From contig CM067067.1 of the NCBI GenBank assembly GCA_033980235.1, positions 14,814,401 to 14,878,400 on the forward strand: 64,000 nucleotides of DNA, in the 5' to 3' direction. This DNA comes from Diadema setosum (lineage: Eukaryota; Echinodermata; Echinoidea; Diadematoida; Diadematidae). The notes under the pieces are model-generated. The model did not search any database, was not told the DNA's origin, and saw nothing but the letters and a program-made list of their open reading frames with translations. Shown here piece after piece: positions 1-12,700 of this stretch (position 1 is its first letter; each line of letters begins with the position of its first letter). A program made the translations under genes and the position numbers.

Positions 1-393
1 GGTTTGTGTTTATGATGACACATTTATCAATAGTAAACAGAGAAAATACATGGTATTTGCTTTGCTGTGCTCACTATGTGTGTGATATCTGCAACTTCCC
101 TACTTTCCATGGTACTACAGTAAATCAAGCAAATATTTCCTCAGCTGTCTTGCAAACACTCAATGCCTGTGTGCTCTTGGTTTCACCTCATTTGATGCAG
201 TTGCATTTCAGATCTATGCTTCCTAGAATTTATATCATGGACACCTCCCATCCCCGTCTAAAGTGCATTGCCCCTTCATGATCATATTAACTCCCATGTA
301 AAGAATAGACAGAATATGCAGGAGCTGTGGAATGAAATGCTCATAAAGTTAGAGAGTTTAGAGAAGTTTAGAGTTTGCCAATGTTTTCACAGC

Positions 394-772
394 TTAAAGA
401 GACTACAGTTCTGGTTGAGGTGAGGATTTAGCTTTTAACGTTTTGCGAGATATTCAGAAACCACTCTATGAGATGTCAAAGAGCATGCAATTCTAAGGGG
501 AATCAAAAGTTTATTTGATGAAAATCAGTTTTGAAATGGCTGAGATATCCAAAAACAAGGTGAAATAAAGAGACGTGGCCTGTTGCCTTTTATTATTATC
601 ACTTTTTTTTGGATATCTCAGTCAATTGAAAACCAATTTTCATCAAATAAATGTTGAATCCTTTTTAAAATTACATGCTCTTTCATATTTCATAAGAGGT
701 TTCTCATTATCCCACTGAGGAATGTTATAAACCTGAATCCTCACCTCAACCAGTACTGTACAGTCCCTTTAA
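394..772. mobile_element. Palindromic TTAA MITE, family A copy 1
   Basis: A fold-back element flanked by TTAA on both sides, with ends TTAAAGRGACTACAG and CTGTACAGTCCCTTTAA. The two halves are near-complete reverse complements, including GGTTGAGGTGAGGATT near the left end and AATCCTCACCTCAACC near the right, and GGCTGAGATATCC in the middle. It has no open frame of interest. Further copies are at 6649, 12106, 15104 and 34088. Confidence 0.8.
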
Positions 773-2245
773 CATTGATATCCATTGTTGAATGCAACAA
801 GGGGTCTTGATCTCCATACACACCTGCATAAAAAACAAAGAAAAACAAAACAACCAAAAAAAAAATTGAAAAGGGTCTGTTTCTGGACATATGGTGCAGT
901 CAGTGTTTGTTGTTTGTTTCTTAAAGACTTTTGTAGTTTATGTTTTTCTTTCAATCGCTATTTAGGTGTCATAGATTTCACAAAATACAATTTCGACAAT
1001 CAACAAAGTGAAATTTATGAGAATAACTTGGGAATCATTTCTAAATGTGACCCTGCATCACAAAACCAAGAAAAAGTTGCCTGACATGGATTTTTAGTTA
1101 AGGGCAGATTCTGAAAGAGCAGCCTCTAAGCTTTAAAATGATGTATAACTCAATTCAAATGGACTTTCTTAACTTATCTAAATATTGGAAAGAAAGTGCA
1201 CACTCTTGAAAAGTGTGAACTGAGAAAAGAGGCTCTGAAGTATGGGGTCTATTCAAGTACATAATCTTACCAAACTGTGGTGGCTGTGTGATAAATGGGA
1301 CAAAAACACATGATGTAAACCACGGTAGCAACAGCAATGAAGTTATCAGATTAAGCTAAAATTGAGCATGCTCTCTTAACACATTTTGTTCATGATTAAT
1401 GCCAACTTTCAAGGCGATAGCACTATCCTCTCAAAAGTTATTAGGGTTAAAAGGAAACTGTTTCAAAATTGTCATTTTCCAACCAGTGTAAGAAAGATTT
1501 ACTCAAAATGCCATTTTGGGTGTTGCTCTTGGTACCATAATCAAAAAAACCAAACAAACAAACAAAAAACACCATTTAGGGTATGTGCCGCCCCTGGTGA
1601 AGAAATTTTGGGTTATGCTTTTACAAGTGTGACACTCTGTCGAGATGAAAATTTGATGTGCCATGACATGACATGTAGGGTCCATTTTTGAGGTGTTCAG
1701 ATGAGGATGGGTAGTGCATATATGTGAGAGATGACTGTCCCTTGCCTCCTTGATAATCACGTAGCAAAGTAGAAATTAAAGTGGTGTCATTTACCTCGCC
1801 TCTCTGTCGTTGCATTTCACGTCACAAATTATGAAAAACATATTAAGATGTGTGCAGCACAGAATGTTCAAATTACTGATAGAATTGCAAAATTAAAGGG
1901 GAAATGGAGTTTTGTCATTCCTTAGATTGTTCGTGCCCAGTTGATGTGCACAGTCACCATGCTGAATCACTGCAGTTTCTAATAATTGCTGTACAGTCAT
2001 TGTAACAAGTGTTATTGAAAGCTAAACACTGTACTTGAGTTATGTTTTTTTTTAATTCTGTTTTAGCTGGTTACTCATACTTATTAGACTTCTGACTGTT
2101 TCAAAACCATCTTGAAACTGCTAGATTTGTTCCTCTGTATGAGAGATGGAGATACTTCAGGCGATTGTTGTATCTCGAAAGTAAATTTTCATATTAAGTG
2201 AGTACAGTAGTGTGAGATCTTACAAGAGATCATTCAACTGGGTAA

Positions 2246-2328
2246 TTAACCTGTTGAAGACGAGTCCCAAGTATACTTGGGCAGGTGTCTTGGAAATGTG
2301 TGTTGTAGCATTGCAAAATCAGTCATCT
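2246..2328. mobile_element. Short (~92 bp) TTAA element, family B copy 1 (right end decayed)
   Basis: Starts TTAACCTGTTGAAGACGAGT and contains the AAGTATACTT palindrome; the right terminal repeat is lost. It is the most decayed of six copies in the window. Confidence 0.65.
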
Positions 2329-3481
2329 CTTCTTTTGCCTTGTGCAAAATCTTCTTTCATGTCACAAACAAAGACATTTTTTAGTACTTGCTTTATACAT
2401 CACCCCAGATATTAAAGGGACTGGGTATTGCAAAATTTGGCAGTTGGATTCAATTTGGGAATCCATGCAGTGCTTCAGAAAATGCTGCTCACAACAGGCT
2501 CTTGCAAGCAAAATGGACTGTCATGCAGTAACAGTAATTCTTCCAGGATTTGTACAGTTAAGGCTTCAGACTGTGCACATATTTGCTGATGAGCAGTTCT
2601 CTTAATTCCAGCAGACCTCATGTGCTGTTTGTGGTTTTCGAATGTACCACGGTGGGCAGCCAATTATGGTTAATTCAATCAAAGAATCTCAATGTCCGCC
2701 AAATGGTTCCCTTTATTGGTTTATTGGATGTGGTCCAGGCCAGTGACTGATAATGTGGAAACTGATGAGCCAATGTGGGAGTTTGTTAGTGTACATGGTC
2801 TGTGACATACATGTAGTGTGCAGCACAATCCCAACTTGATGGAAGATATTTACAGACTATAACCACAGGCTGTTAATGCGCTTTTTAGAATAATGTCATA
2901 TGATGAGCAGTTGACCAGTCATGTACATGTATAGTGAGAATCATTCAAGGTGTTGTATAAAGATTGACATAGATTTTGTAGATATTTGACCTATAATTAG
3001 ACTTATATTAATGACAAATAAAGGGTGCAATCTTGATTAGCACTTTTACTATTGTAATGGCCCAGTTAAACTGATTGTATGTTGAACTTTTGATATATTT
3101 TTGTTATGGCGTGCACCAATTATCATGTGTAATATTTCCTTTTGTCTGCAAGTGAAAGTTGCAAGAGATCAAATGACCAAAACAAAACATTTGGTGATTT
3201 GGAAGAGAGGAATGTGGAAAGTATCCAGCATTTTCTTTCATAACAAATGTCAGACTTCTCTGTCACAATGTGGGTTTTACCCTTCCACAGGTCTTGCCAC
3301 ACTATTTTCTTTTTATTTTCTTTCAATTTTAAAAACATTTTGTGAGAGCCCAGTCCAAAATTTAGCTGTAATTTCATAGTTAGACACACCCACTCAAGTG
3401 AAACATTAGGTAATTTCTAGGTTCGTGATGATGAGCTGGCATAACTTCAAGTTAAATCTAAGTTTGTTCTACCTCTAGACT

Positions 3482-3574
3482 TTAACCCATTGAGGAAGAG
3501 CTGATTTTGACACAAAACGCATTTCCCATAGACACCTGTGCGAGTATACTCGGGACTTGTCCACAACAGGTTAA
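3482..3574. mobile_element. Short TTAA element, family B copy 2 (reverse orientation)
   Basis: TTAACCCATTGAGGAAGAGC at left, CCACAACAGGTTAA at right, with TTAA on both sides. The CGAGTATACTCGGG core is on the right side, showing reversed orientation relative to copies 1, 3, 4 and 6. Confidence 0.75.
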
Positions 3575-4519
3575 TGACAGTCGAAATCTCTGAGAGCTTC
3601 AAGTTAGAGACTATGTTACTCACATTGTTTACTGGCTTGAAGTCGTCATCATGGACACTTCTAACCACAAGATTGCTGTGTTACATAAGCACCCCACCTT
3701 CCCTCCCAGTCATAGTTGGCTGGCATGTTTGACTACTGCTATCATCACACTTGTGGTTAAGATAATTATGTACACCTGTAACCATACGCACCTAGAAAAT
3801 ATTGAGTGGATAACTCAAAGTTAACTACCACTTCTTTTACTATCAGTAGTTGGCAGCTGCATCTGCTTTTCATGGTGAAATTTCACACCAGTGCTTACTA
3901 TACATGGACAGGGTTGTTGCATGAGATTTACTACAATTGTACTTTTCTGGATTTTATCAGTCAGTTGTGCTTGGTGATGCTTATGAAATTGATGGGTCCT
4001 CTCATTGATGATGTTTAGGATGTGAAAGAGCTTTAATTTGGTTTCACCTAAAGTCAATGCTGTTAAAGGTGCCTGTATACTGATAAACATTGCTATTAAA
4101 TGTAACAGTACCCACATGCAGGTCATTATGATATGATATGGATTCAAGCCCTGTTTCACTGCAGCAATATTGCAACAATGTCAAGAGCATAAAATTCCTC
4201 ACTTCAGACAATAAAACAGGAGATTACAAAAGCAAAAGGCAAAAGTTACTGCTACAACGTCTGAGCAACATTTTTGCGGGGACCAGCCATTTTTAACAGG
4301 CAGGGTTAAAAAAAAGATTACCCAGACCCTGCCTAAACATTGTCATGGTACCATAACTCTAGTTTGAAAGGCTCTGTTAAAATGGGGCTTAAGATGAGTA
4401 CTACATATGCTATATACTTTGTGATAATTTTCATGAATTTTACAAGTGGAATGATATGACATTGAGAACATGTAAAAATGTTGCCTCTGCCGACGCCATA
4501 TAATGTACATTTTCACCAA

Positions 4520-4543
4520 GGGGGTGGGGGGGGGGGGGGGGGG
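4520..4543. repeat. Poly-G run
   Basis: G-only run of 24 bases broken by a single T near its left end. Confidence 0.9.
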
Positions 4544-5172
4544 ATTGCTAAGTTTTCTCTTGAAAAAAGAGATTTATAACACTTATTTCTTTACCTCATC
4601 TCTGTGTTTCTCAATCACCTCTTTAAACCTCATTAAATCTGCTTCTGCAAGTCATGATTTGCAGATTATTGTGCTGGTAAAGAATAGGAAATATGGTGTA
4701 TAGGGTACATACGTCGATTTAATTGTAAAGGAAGGTCATTAGACAAATGCCACTATGCCAGTCTGGTATTTTTTGTCACATTTGGGGAAATCCCCTCTGT
4801 CAGCCCAACTTCAGAGATACTGCACATGGTGTGTGTTTCTATCAATTTGACATGCCAGTGTGTCTCAGTCTTTGTTTGTTTGTTTGTGTGTGTATGTGTG
4901 TTTGGTATCACATTATATGCCCACAAATAACACTTTGAACACAATTTTCTTTCATTTCTTGGCGATCTTTCAAGGTTTTCTAATTTGTTTGTTTGTTAGG
5001 TTTTTGTGGCTTTTATACTCCTCTGTCACCATTTAAGTGATGGGAGATAATGCTCTTTTTTTGTGTGTGTGTGTTTTGTTTCGTTTTTATCTGTACATAT
5101 TGTTAGGGGTGCCTGGTACAAGAAGTGCTTTTTAGTGCCACCTCCCTTTAATGTACATAAATTGTCATTGCA

Positions 5173-5265
5173 CCTAACCCATTGAGGACGAGTCCCAGTA
5201 TACTCGGGCAAGTGTCTATGGGAAATACGTGTTGTAGAAAAATCAAACCTTTCGCGATGGGTTAA
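5173..5265. mobile_element. Short TTAA element, family B copy 3
   Basis: Starts CTAACCCATTGAGGACGAG (first T of TTAA changed to C) and ends CGATGGGTTAA; the middle reads CCCAGTATACTCGGGCAAGT. Same consensus as the other family B copies. Confidence 0.75.
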
Positions 5266-5703
5266 ATTGTCATTGTAATAGTTTGGTATTGAAGGAAGTA
5301 ACTATAAATTTGATTTTTACTTGGAATCTGAATTTCTGAATTAGAAGTTGATATGGCATGATGGATTTAAAACATATCAAGAAACAGGGTTTGATGCATT
5401 TTAGATCACAGATCCATATCGCTTAATGTTATGACATCACGTCATGACATTTTTTTTTCCAAGGTGCGGCACGAATTAACAAATTACTACAGCAGGCCCT
5501 AGAATGTATGTTCAGAGAATGGAGTTGAGTCAACATTTCTGTGGTGTCCTTCCAATAGGAGAATAGCATTTTGTTTCACGAGTTATTTTGAAGCACCTGA
5601 AAGAATGTCATGACAGGACTCATCAAAATTGGATTAAAATTTAGCTGAGTTTTCTTTTTTTCCCCCACACAAACTGGCCATACAAAGGTAGACTTAAATT
5701 ATA

Positions 5704-6652
5704 TTAACCCATATCGGGCCAACGCATTTGTGTAAACAAACACCGCAGTGGCCCAGCACCGTTTGCGCCGACAGGCAGACAATTAACTCTCCAAACAATC
5801 GCTCTTCATTAGCAAACAATGAAGAAAACATAGACAACATATATGTCATTTGAAAGAGGATAAAATTCCCTTTAAAGTGGTATATGACATGCTGCCATTC
5901 AATGCACAGTGCAGTCATAGTAATCAGCAGAAGTGAAGTACAGTCATCCAAAAGTTACGAAATCAATTTGTCTGTTTGCTTTCATTCATGGATTAAAAAT
6001 AGCAAATGTTGTAATTTTACACATCCAGTACCGGAAATGAAATGATCAGAGTGTCTGCTTTCTGGAAATATAAATATCATGACCATTGATACAATAATTG
6101 CAGGTTTATGTTTATGATGATGAAGCCATTGCGAGTGCACGGGAAATCGATAGTATAATGTGTGCATCCTATAGTTTGTTGAAGCGAAACTTATCACGAT
6201 AGATACAGCTTTTCAGTTTCGACTGAATTATACAATTATTGTACATATATGTGGATTTACATGTGGGACTATTATCACAGTCGAATCATCGCCCTGCAAG
6301 TGTCTGAACCTCCTCAAAAACTGCGGCAGAAAATCCAAAATTGAGCACTCTGTACATCTGTAGATAGCACCCACTGACGCTTCGTGGTTATTCGCATTAT
6401 TCCATGTAAACACACATTTTTTGTGGATGATTTTTACGATATTGTAGGTATTCGAATGACAAAACCTTCTTGAATTATCGCAGACATTGTAGCAAAGCAT
6501 TCTTGGATATGTTGTCAAAGGTTAGAAGGTGAAAGAACTTTGGAATGACATTGTTTATATGTCATTTCATTCACTACGGGATATTCCGTATGTGACCTCT
6601 GTGGCGTTCGGATGAACTACAGAATATCCAGAGTTGGCCTGATATGGGTTAA
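5704..6652. mobile_element. piggyBac-like non-autonomous element (949 bp, TTAA target)
   Basis: Left end TTAACCCATATCGGGCCAA, right end TTGGCCTGATATGGGTTAA: a 19-base terminal inverted repeat with two mismatches, starting with CCC and flanked by TTAA, the hallmark of the piggyBac superfamily. Inside are only short minus-strand open frames of 71-96 codons that I do not recognise as a transposase. Its right TTAA is also the left TTAA of the family A element at 6649. Confidence 0.75.
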
Positions 6653-7041
6653 AGGGACTGTACAGTACTGGTTGAGGTGGGGATTCATGTTTTGAACATT
6701 CCTAAGTGAGATAATGAGAAACCTCTTATGAAATATGAAAGAGCATGTAATTTTAAGAAGGATTCAATGTTTATTTGATGAAAATTGGTTTTCAAATGGC
6801 TGAGATATCCAAAAAAGTGATAATGATAAAAGGCGACAGGCCACGCCTTTTATTAGGATCTCTTTGTGTCACCTTGTTTTTGGATGTCTCAGCCATTTCA
6901 AAACCGATTTTCATCAAATAAACTTTTGATACCCCTTAGAATTGCATGCTCTTTGACATCTCATAGAATGGTTTCTGAATATCTCGCAAAAAGTTAAAAG
7001 CTAAATTCTCACCTCAACCAGAACTGTATACACCCTTTATA
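6649..7041. mobile_element. Palindromic TTAA MITE, family A copy 2
   Basis: Starts TTAAAGGGACTGTACAGT and ends ACTGTATACACCCTTTA (right TTAA degraded). The arms are inverted copies of each other around AAAAGGCGACAGGCC. It abuts the piggyBac-like element, sharing one TTAA. Confidence 0.8.
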
Positions 7042-7480
7042 AAGATTGTAAGCTGAGTAGGTTTTTGTCTAGTCGTGCTACTATCTGGTTCTATGTCCTA
7101 GGCTTCCAGCTGCAGTTTAAAACATAGGAAAAGGGAAATGCATTATATGTACATTGTACATGTACTCCCACTTTCTTTCTCTCACTGTTATTGTTTTTAT
7201 GTGGTATTGCCTAGCAACAGATGGAAGGAAGAAGACAATAAGTGCTTTAACTGTTCATTAGTCTGTGGTTGTCAGCAAAAGTGGAAAGATTTTCATTAGA
7301 AGAATGATGGTTGACATTATACACATTGTGGATTAAGCACATTATTGGGAAGGATTTCAAAAATGAAGATGGACTTATTTTTGTGTCAAGATGCAGACCA
7401 GGATAATTAGAATTTTTGTGTCCACACATGAGATGTCATGTTTTTTATAATCATTCTCAAAATCTGTCTCCAAAAACCAT

Positions 7481-7518
<38 letters not shown>

Positions 7519-7522
7519 TGTG
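7481..7522. repeat. (TG)n microsatellite
   Basis: About 20 TG dinucleotide units with one C and one G interruption. Confidence 0.9.
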
Positions 7523-7622
7523 AATAGGCAAATATCCATTGAATAGGAGCTCTAGGCCCTTTTTGCTTGTCAAGTATGCACAGTCTTATGATTGCCCTCT
7601 TGATTTGTTCAAATTTGTGGTT

Positions 7623-7715
7623 TTAACCTGTTGAGGATGAGTCCCGAGTATACTCGGGCAAGTGTCTATGGTAACTGCATGTTGAAGCAAAATCTAATCG
7701 TCCTCAACGGGTTAA
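7623..7715. mobile_element. Short TTAA element, family B copy 4
   Basis: TTAACCTGTTGAGGATGAGT to CGTCCTCAACGGGTTAA, with intact TTAA at both borders and a perfect CCCGAGTATACTCGGG palindrome inside. One of the two best-preserved copies. Confidence 0.8.
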
Positions 7716-8507
7716 CTGAATAGCTCTTCTCTGTCATGAGGAGCCAAGATTCACAAAATTAGTTGCATGCAAAAGTTCTTGTCTATACTAATTATTGAAT
7801 GCCAGTGGCAATTCACGAAAATAATGTGCTGCAAAATTGGCTGTCGGCTTCAAGTCAGGGAAATGTCATGCCTTAAGTATTTATGATTTTACAGTAGGTT
7901 GTGATCAGCCGTCAATTAAATGTAGGGAATCCCTTTTGCATGCCTTAAATGAAGAGTTGTGTAAACACAGTGGTATGTTGAAGAGAGTATCATTTTAGAA
8001 ACTCCCATAAAGTATTGAAAGTAGAAGGTAACATTTAGTACATTTTTATTGACCGTTAGATTTTGAATTGAATTTTTTTCGGGGCTCATCGTAAATTCCA
8101 GTACATTACTAGGCTACCTTTGCAGACCCATGCACTGCATGTGTGTCCATCATGTATATTTTGTGAATAAAGTTCATCAAAACTTACAAACATTTCTATA
8201 TACATTCTTGCCACACACTCTATATGTTATTACATCAGCTCTTATACTTTGAGATTTGTGTTTATAGATAAAAAATACAGAAGACTGCAACAAAAAGGCT
8301 TAAGTGTGGCTGACACACAGAACTACTGAGTAGTTGAGTTTTGTGCATTATTCAAATTGTAGATAACTGTTGACTTCCAAATTTCTAAGCAGTGGCCTAA
8401 ACAAGTCCCCCGAGGTTCATATTTAATGTTTTGCTGCATTTTGGGAGTTCTGTAAAAGGTATCCCCTACCTCTGTGTAATGGGAAAACGAGCACATTCGG
8501 AACATCA

Positions 8508-8676
8508 GGGGGGCATTTCATGAAGGAACTTGTCGGATAAAATATCTGACAAGTCAATTATATTCGACAAGTTTTGAGAAATTCTTTAGTCTGATTGGCT
8601 GATTTCTCTGAACTTGTCGGATATAATTGACTTGTCGGACATTTTATCCGACAAGTTCCTTCATGAAATGCTCCCC
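8508..8676. mobile_element. Hairpin MITE (169 bp)
   Basis: Left arm GGGGGGCATTTCATGAAGGA ACTTGTCGGAT, right arm ATCCGACAAGT TCCTTCATGAAATGCTCCCC, about 65 bases per arm with a short loop near GTCTGATTGGCTG. The motif TTGTCGGATA is repeated within each arm. Transcribed RNA would form a long hairpin. Confidence 0.78.
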
Positions 8677-8693
8677 AGAAGTCCTCCTCACCG

Positions 8694-8708
8694 CCCCCCC
8701 CCCCCCCC
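8694..8708. repeat. Poly-C run
   Basis: Fifteen consecutive C bases directly after the hairpin element. Confidence 0.9.
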
Positions 8709-9700
8709 ATGTAGTGTCAGTAAGATTGAATTTCACTCCTTCAATCCATCATGGCTTTAGTTTTAAAATCTTGATGGGACATTTTTATGGGCAATCAGTG
8801 ACTGTGTTTTGCTTTCATGGTAGACTTGGTTGACACCTTAAAGCACAAAAGAGAAATACTTGTAACTTTACTAGAGTGTATAGTCACATTTCACTTTCAT
8901 ATTGAGAGTTTTGCAACATCAGCTGCATTTCTTCTCTTTTTGAAAATATTCTGTCTAAATTATGAATTCTAAACTCTTCATTGGACAGTGTTTCTTAATG
9001 CACCACGAAGATCGAAGCGAGATTGCATACATGAATGTGATGATTGCATGTTTGCAATATACATTATATATGTTTGAAGTGATGCGTTTCTATAGTTACA
9101 AAACCTTGTGATTGATCTGTATTTTTTTTCCACTCACAACGATGTTTTGTCAGTGATGAAAGTTAAAAAATTGTTGACGTATGAGAGTGAGATAATTCTT
9201 GTGCAAATATCCTTTACACATCAGTGTAAATATTATGCTTTCTTCAGGAAATGCGCGCAATATTTAAAGTTACGTTACATGTGCACAATTAGGGGAAAAA
9301 TTATCTGTGCATCACTACTCTGTTGGTGGTTCCTTGGGAAGCTCCAATCTGATTTCCCATTTCACAAAGCTGAGCCATTAATTTACTAGCAAAAGCAATT
9401 ATGCTTTGATACTAGTTTAGAAGTGCGCAGAAGGGAAATGCATAAAACCAGGGGGCTGGTAATGATCAACTGGCTTCAATGAACAGTCTGTGTGACTAAT
9501 TGCTCTGACTTTAATGATTATTTTCTGTGACAACATGCAGTAACTGACAACTCTGGCTTGTGTAGTTGATAGTAAACCAGTGTTTGATGAGCTTTATTTG
9601 AAAGTCCAGGTGGAATGGTGTTCCTTCAGTCCCACATGCATGTTTATCTGTGGTGATCGATGGTCTTAATTGTCTCCCTGATTTGCTACTCCACATACAG

Positions 9701-9780
9701 ACGCACAGTACCAAGCATCCGTCAAGAGTCTGGATGAAGCGAGAAGAGAGTGGGAAAAACAGATGGAAGAACTGTGTGTG
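9701..9780 (+). CDS. PSTPIP1: PSTPIP1-like exon 1 of window: late F-BAR helix
   Basis: Eighty bases between acceptor ccacatacag and donor gtaagg. Frame begins with two bases that complete a codon from an upstream exon, then reads AQYQASVKSLDEARREWEKQ and on to ELCV. It is a charged amphipathic helix matching the human segment that contains VYRQSIAQLEKVRAEWEQ. It ends on a codon boundary. No preceding exon could be found in positions 1-9700. Confidence 0.88.
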
Positions 9781-12700
9781 GTAAGGACTATAGCCACAAT
9801 GTGGGAAGTCTGTTATCTAAAGGGGAATTCTGGACCAGATAAATGTTAATAATAGTCCGGTATTAAAAGAAAGAGGAAAATTTTAGAAGCACACCTATGA
9901 AAATTTGATCAAAATCGTGTGAAAATTAAAGAAATTGTGTAATTGTGGAGTTTCACTAATTTTCACAAAAACACTTCTTAGACAGTCAATATGAATATTA
10001 TGCAAATGAGTGGGTTGATGTTGTCCACTTCACTACTTACATATAATTTGCAGCAGTACACAAATTTCATGACATTTCCAGTTTTTGTTGTTGTTTTTTT
10101 GGTTCAAATGCAGTTATGCCCCTTTTTTCAAATCCTGATATGTCTGACTTATCATATTATTTTGAAGTTATTCAGCCAGGAATAAGATTATGTTTTTTAC
10201 TTTTATAGCAGGAAAAATGATTTTGTCTTTTTTTTTTAAACACAATCAATGGAAAATAGTGAGAGGATAAGATAATCATTCATATCAACTGTTTGAGGAC
10301 TTAATGCAAAACTTAACAATACAGTGTACTTCACAGTTTCATGTCTTCCATAATGATGTCTGATTTTGATCAAATTTTCACTTTTGTGCTTAGAATATAC
10401 TCTTTCTTTCCATACTAACTGTAACTCATTTGGAATCCCCTTCCAGTAGTGTGTTGTCTTGCTTGTGATAAGTTATTATAGACATATATATCTATACTCT
10501 ACTTGAATTATTTCTAGCTTTTTATGCATTTGCTATTAGTAAAACTTTGTTTATTATTAATGGCTCCTAGTAAAAATGAATTGCTGCTGAAATTTCTTTG
10601 TTATTAACATGTTATCACAGGACAGGTTCGTCTTCATTTAACACAAACAAATGGGATTAACTATCTTTGAGTGAGATTACACATATTCCCACCATTTCAG
10701 CAGTGTTTACATTGTTGGTCAGGTCAGACAATGCTGATTTCTGTAGCCATATATATTAGTGACTCATACAGTTCAAGTGGCCACTACATGTTGTAAGGGG
10801 AAAACCCATTCCACTGTGTTTAAATCAAAGAAAATTGGAAGGAAATAATTATAATTTGAAAAGAGGTTTTGGTAGCTGTTCAAATATATATTACATCCTC
10901 TCTGACCAAGTGTAGTTTTAGTATTCAGTACGTCATCTGCAAGGGAAGCTGATGGTTTAAAAAAATATTGATATGCAGTGCAAACAACATATGAAACTTG
11001 CTGTAAGTCTCATTCAATAAGCCAAAAGCCAACCTCCCCACTCCCCCTTCAAAAAAAAAAAAAAATAATAAATGAAAACTTCCTGAAGTCCACCTAATTA
11101 TTTTGGATGGATTTCCTGTGTTCTTTAACACAGAAAAAGCTCAATGTCACATGTACTTTTCAACTGAAACCTTGGACAAGGTATTCATCCTTTGACTTTG
11201 CAGCGCTGCAACCTTCACACAATTTATTTTATTTTGTTAATACTGTTTGTCTTCAAAAATGAAAGTCAGTATTTGATCCACCATTATACTGACCAAAACT
11301 TGTGATGTGACTTCCTTTACCAAATGAAATGAAGGAGAATGACTTGCATCCTTCATAGTGCATCATTATGATGTTATAAACTTCATAGCATTAATATTGT
11401 TAATGGGAGCAGAGGGTAGTTGCAATGAAATATATCAAAAAGATGGATATGATGCTAACAGGCAAATGTATACAAACCAGTGGGAGAATTGCGTGTTGAT
11501 TTCATTATTTAGCTTCACTCAGTTTTACTTGTGTGGTTGTGACCAATGACACAATATCATTGAACCATGCCAAACTATGATATTTGTATTACTGGTTATG
11601 ACAAAAATCAGAGTGAAAATTCTATCGATCCATCTGTTGTGAATGACTGTACGCCTAGTCTATCTAGTCAGGTCAACTTCAGCATGTTTGTGTCATTATG
11701 TTACAAGCAGATATGCATAAAACATACATAGTATGTACAAATATGCCTACATACATGCATATGCACATCTATACACATACGCACATACGTACATACATAC
11801 ATGCATACATAATCTACAGTATATGTATATCTGTGATAGTTTTTCTTTTTGTGTTCTTTGTTGTCATGGAAAAGGTTTTACAACAGATGGAAGAAGAGAG
11901 GATAAAATTCCTACGGAACTCCATGTGGGTGTCAGTCAACCTGGTTTCATTACATTGTGTCCAAGACGATGAGGTAAGAGGAAACTATACACCAGTAATA
12001 TGTTACTACAAAGCAAGGTTTTGTGAAATAGATGTGTGTTTGTCAAACGACTGCGACAGACTTTCATTCTCGGTGTTTAATGCCAATGATTTCATACAAC
12101 TATACATAAAGGGATGGTACAGTATTGGTGGAGATGAGAATTGGGCTTTTAACTTTTTGTGAGATACCAAGAAAACACTTATGATATAGTACAGAGCATA
12201 CCATTTTAAGAGGAATTCAAAATTTATTTGATGAAAATCGGGCTTGGAATGACTGAAACATCCAAAAACAAAGTAAAACAAAGTGATCGTAATAAAGTGT
12301 GGGTCCCACACTTTATTAGAATCGCTCTTTTTGGATATCTCTGCCATTTCAAAACCAATTTTTGTCAAATAGATGTTGAATTACTCATAGAATTACATGC
12401 TCTTTCATGTTTTACAAGAAGTTTCTCATTATCTCACCAAAATGTTAGAAACCTGAAATTAGGTGTCAACCAAAACTGTATGATCCAAAATGAGAACATA
12501 GTCTGTTTTAATTGGAGTAATTTGCCCAACTGCTTTATTTGGCTTTAGGTTCTTTCTACTTCCTTTCTAATACTTAGCAAAATGTAGCCACATTGTGAGA
12601 AAGTCCCATTTGTAAGTAACATTCATAAGTAAAGGCCCATTTATAAGTGACACTATGTTTCACAATACAAAGAATACAAGGATCACCCCATACCCAGAGC

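Larger units (their letters stand above)
1..9700. other. Intron of PSTPIP1-like gene (no exon seen)
   Basis: No exon with F-BAR-like coding could be found on the plus strand, and nothing gene-like on the minus strand. The stretch is AT-rich intron with dispersed elements listed separately: palindromic TTAA elements (394-772, 6649-7041), short 92 bp TTAA elements (2246, 3482, 5173, 7623), a piggyBac-like 949 bp element (5704-6652), a hairpin MITE (8508-8676), a poly-G run (4520-4543), a (TG)n run (7481-7522) and a poly-C run (8694-8708). Confidence 0.6.

Noticed and set aside
300..430. Open stretch ELWNEMLIKLESLEKFR
   Set aside because: Looks helical, but runs straight into a family A transposon and has no donor or F-BAR similarity.
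3101..3379. Possible upstream exon of the PSTPIP1-like gene (LQVKVARDQMTKTK...)
   Set aside because: The short charged stretch does not match any F-BAR segment and changes to hydrophobic non-F-BAR sequence; no consistent phase.
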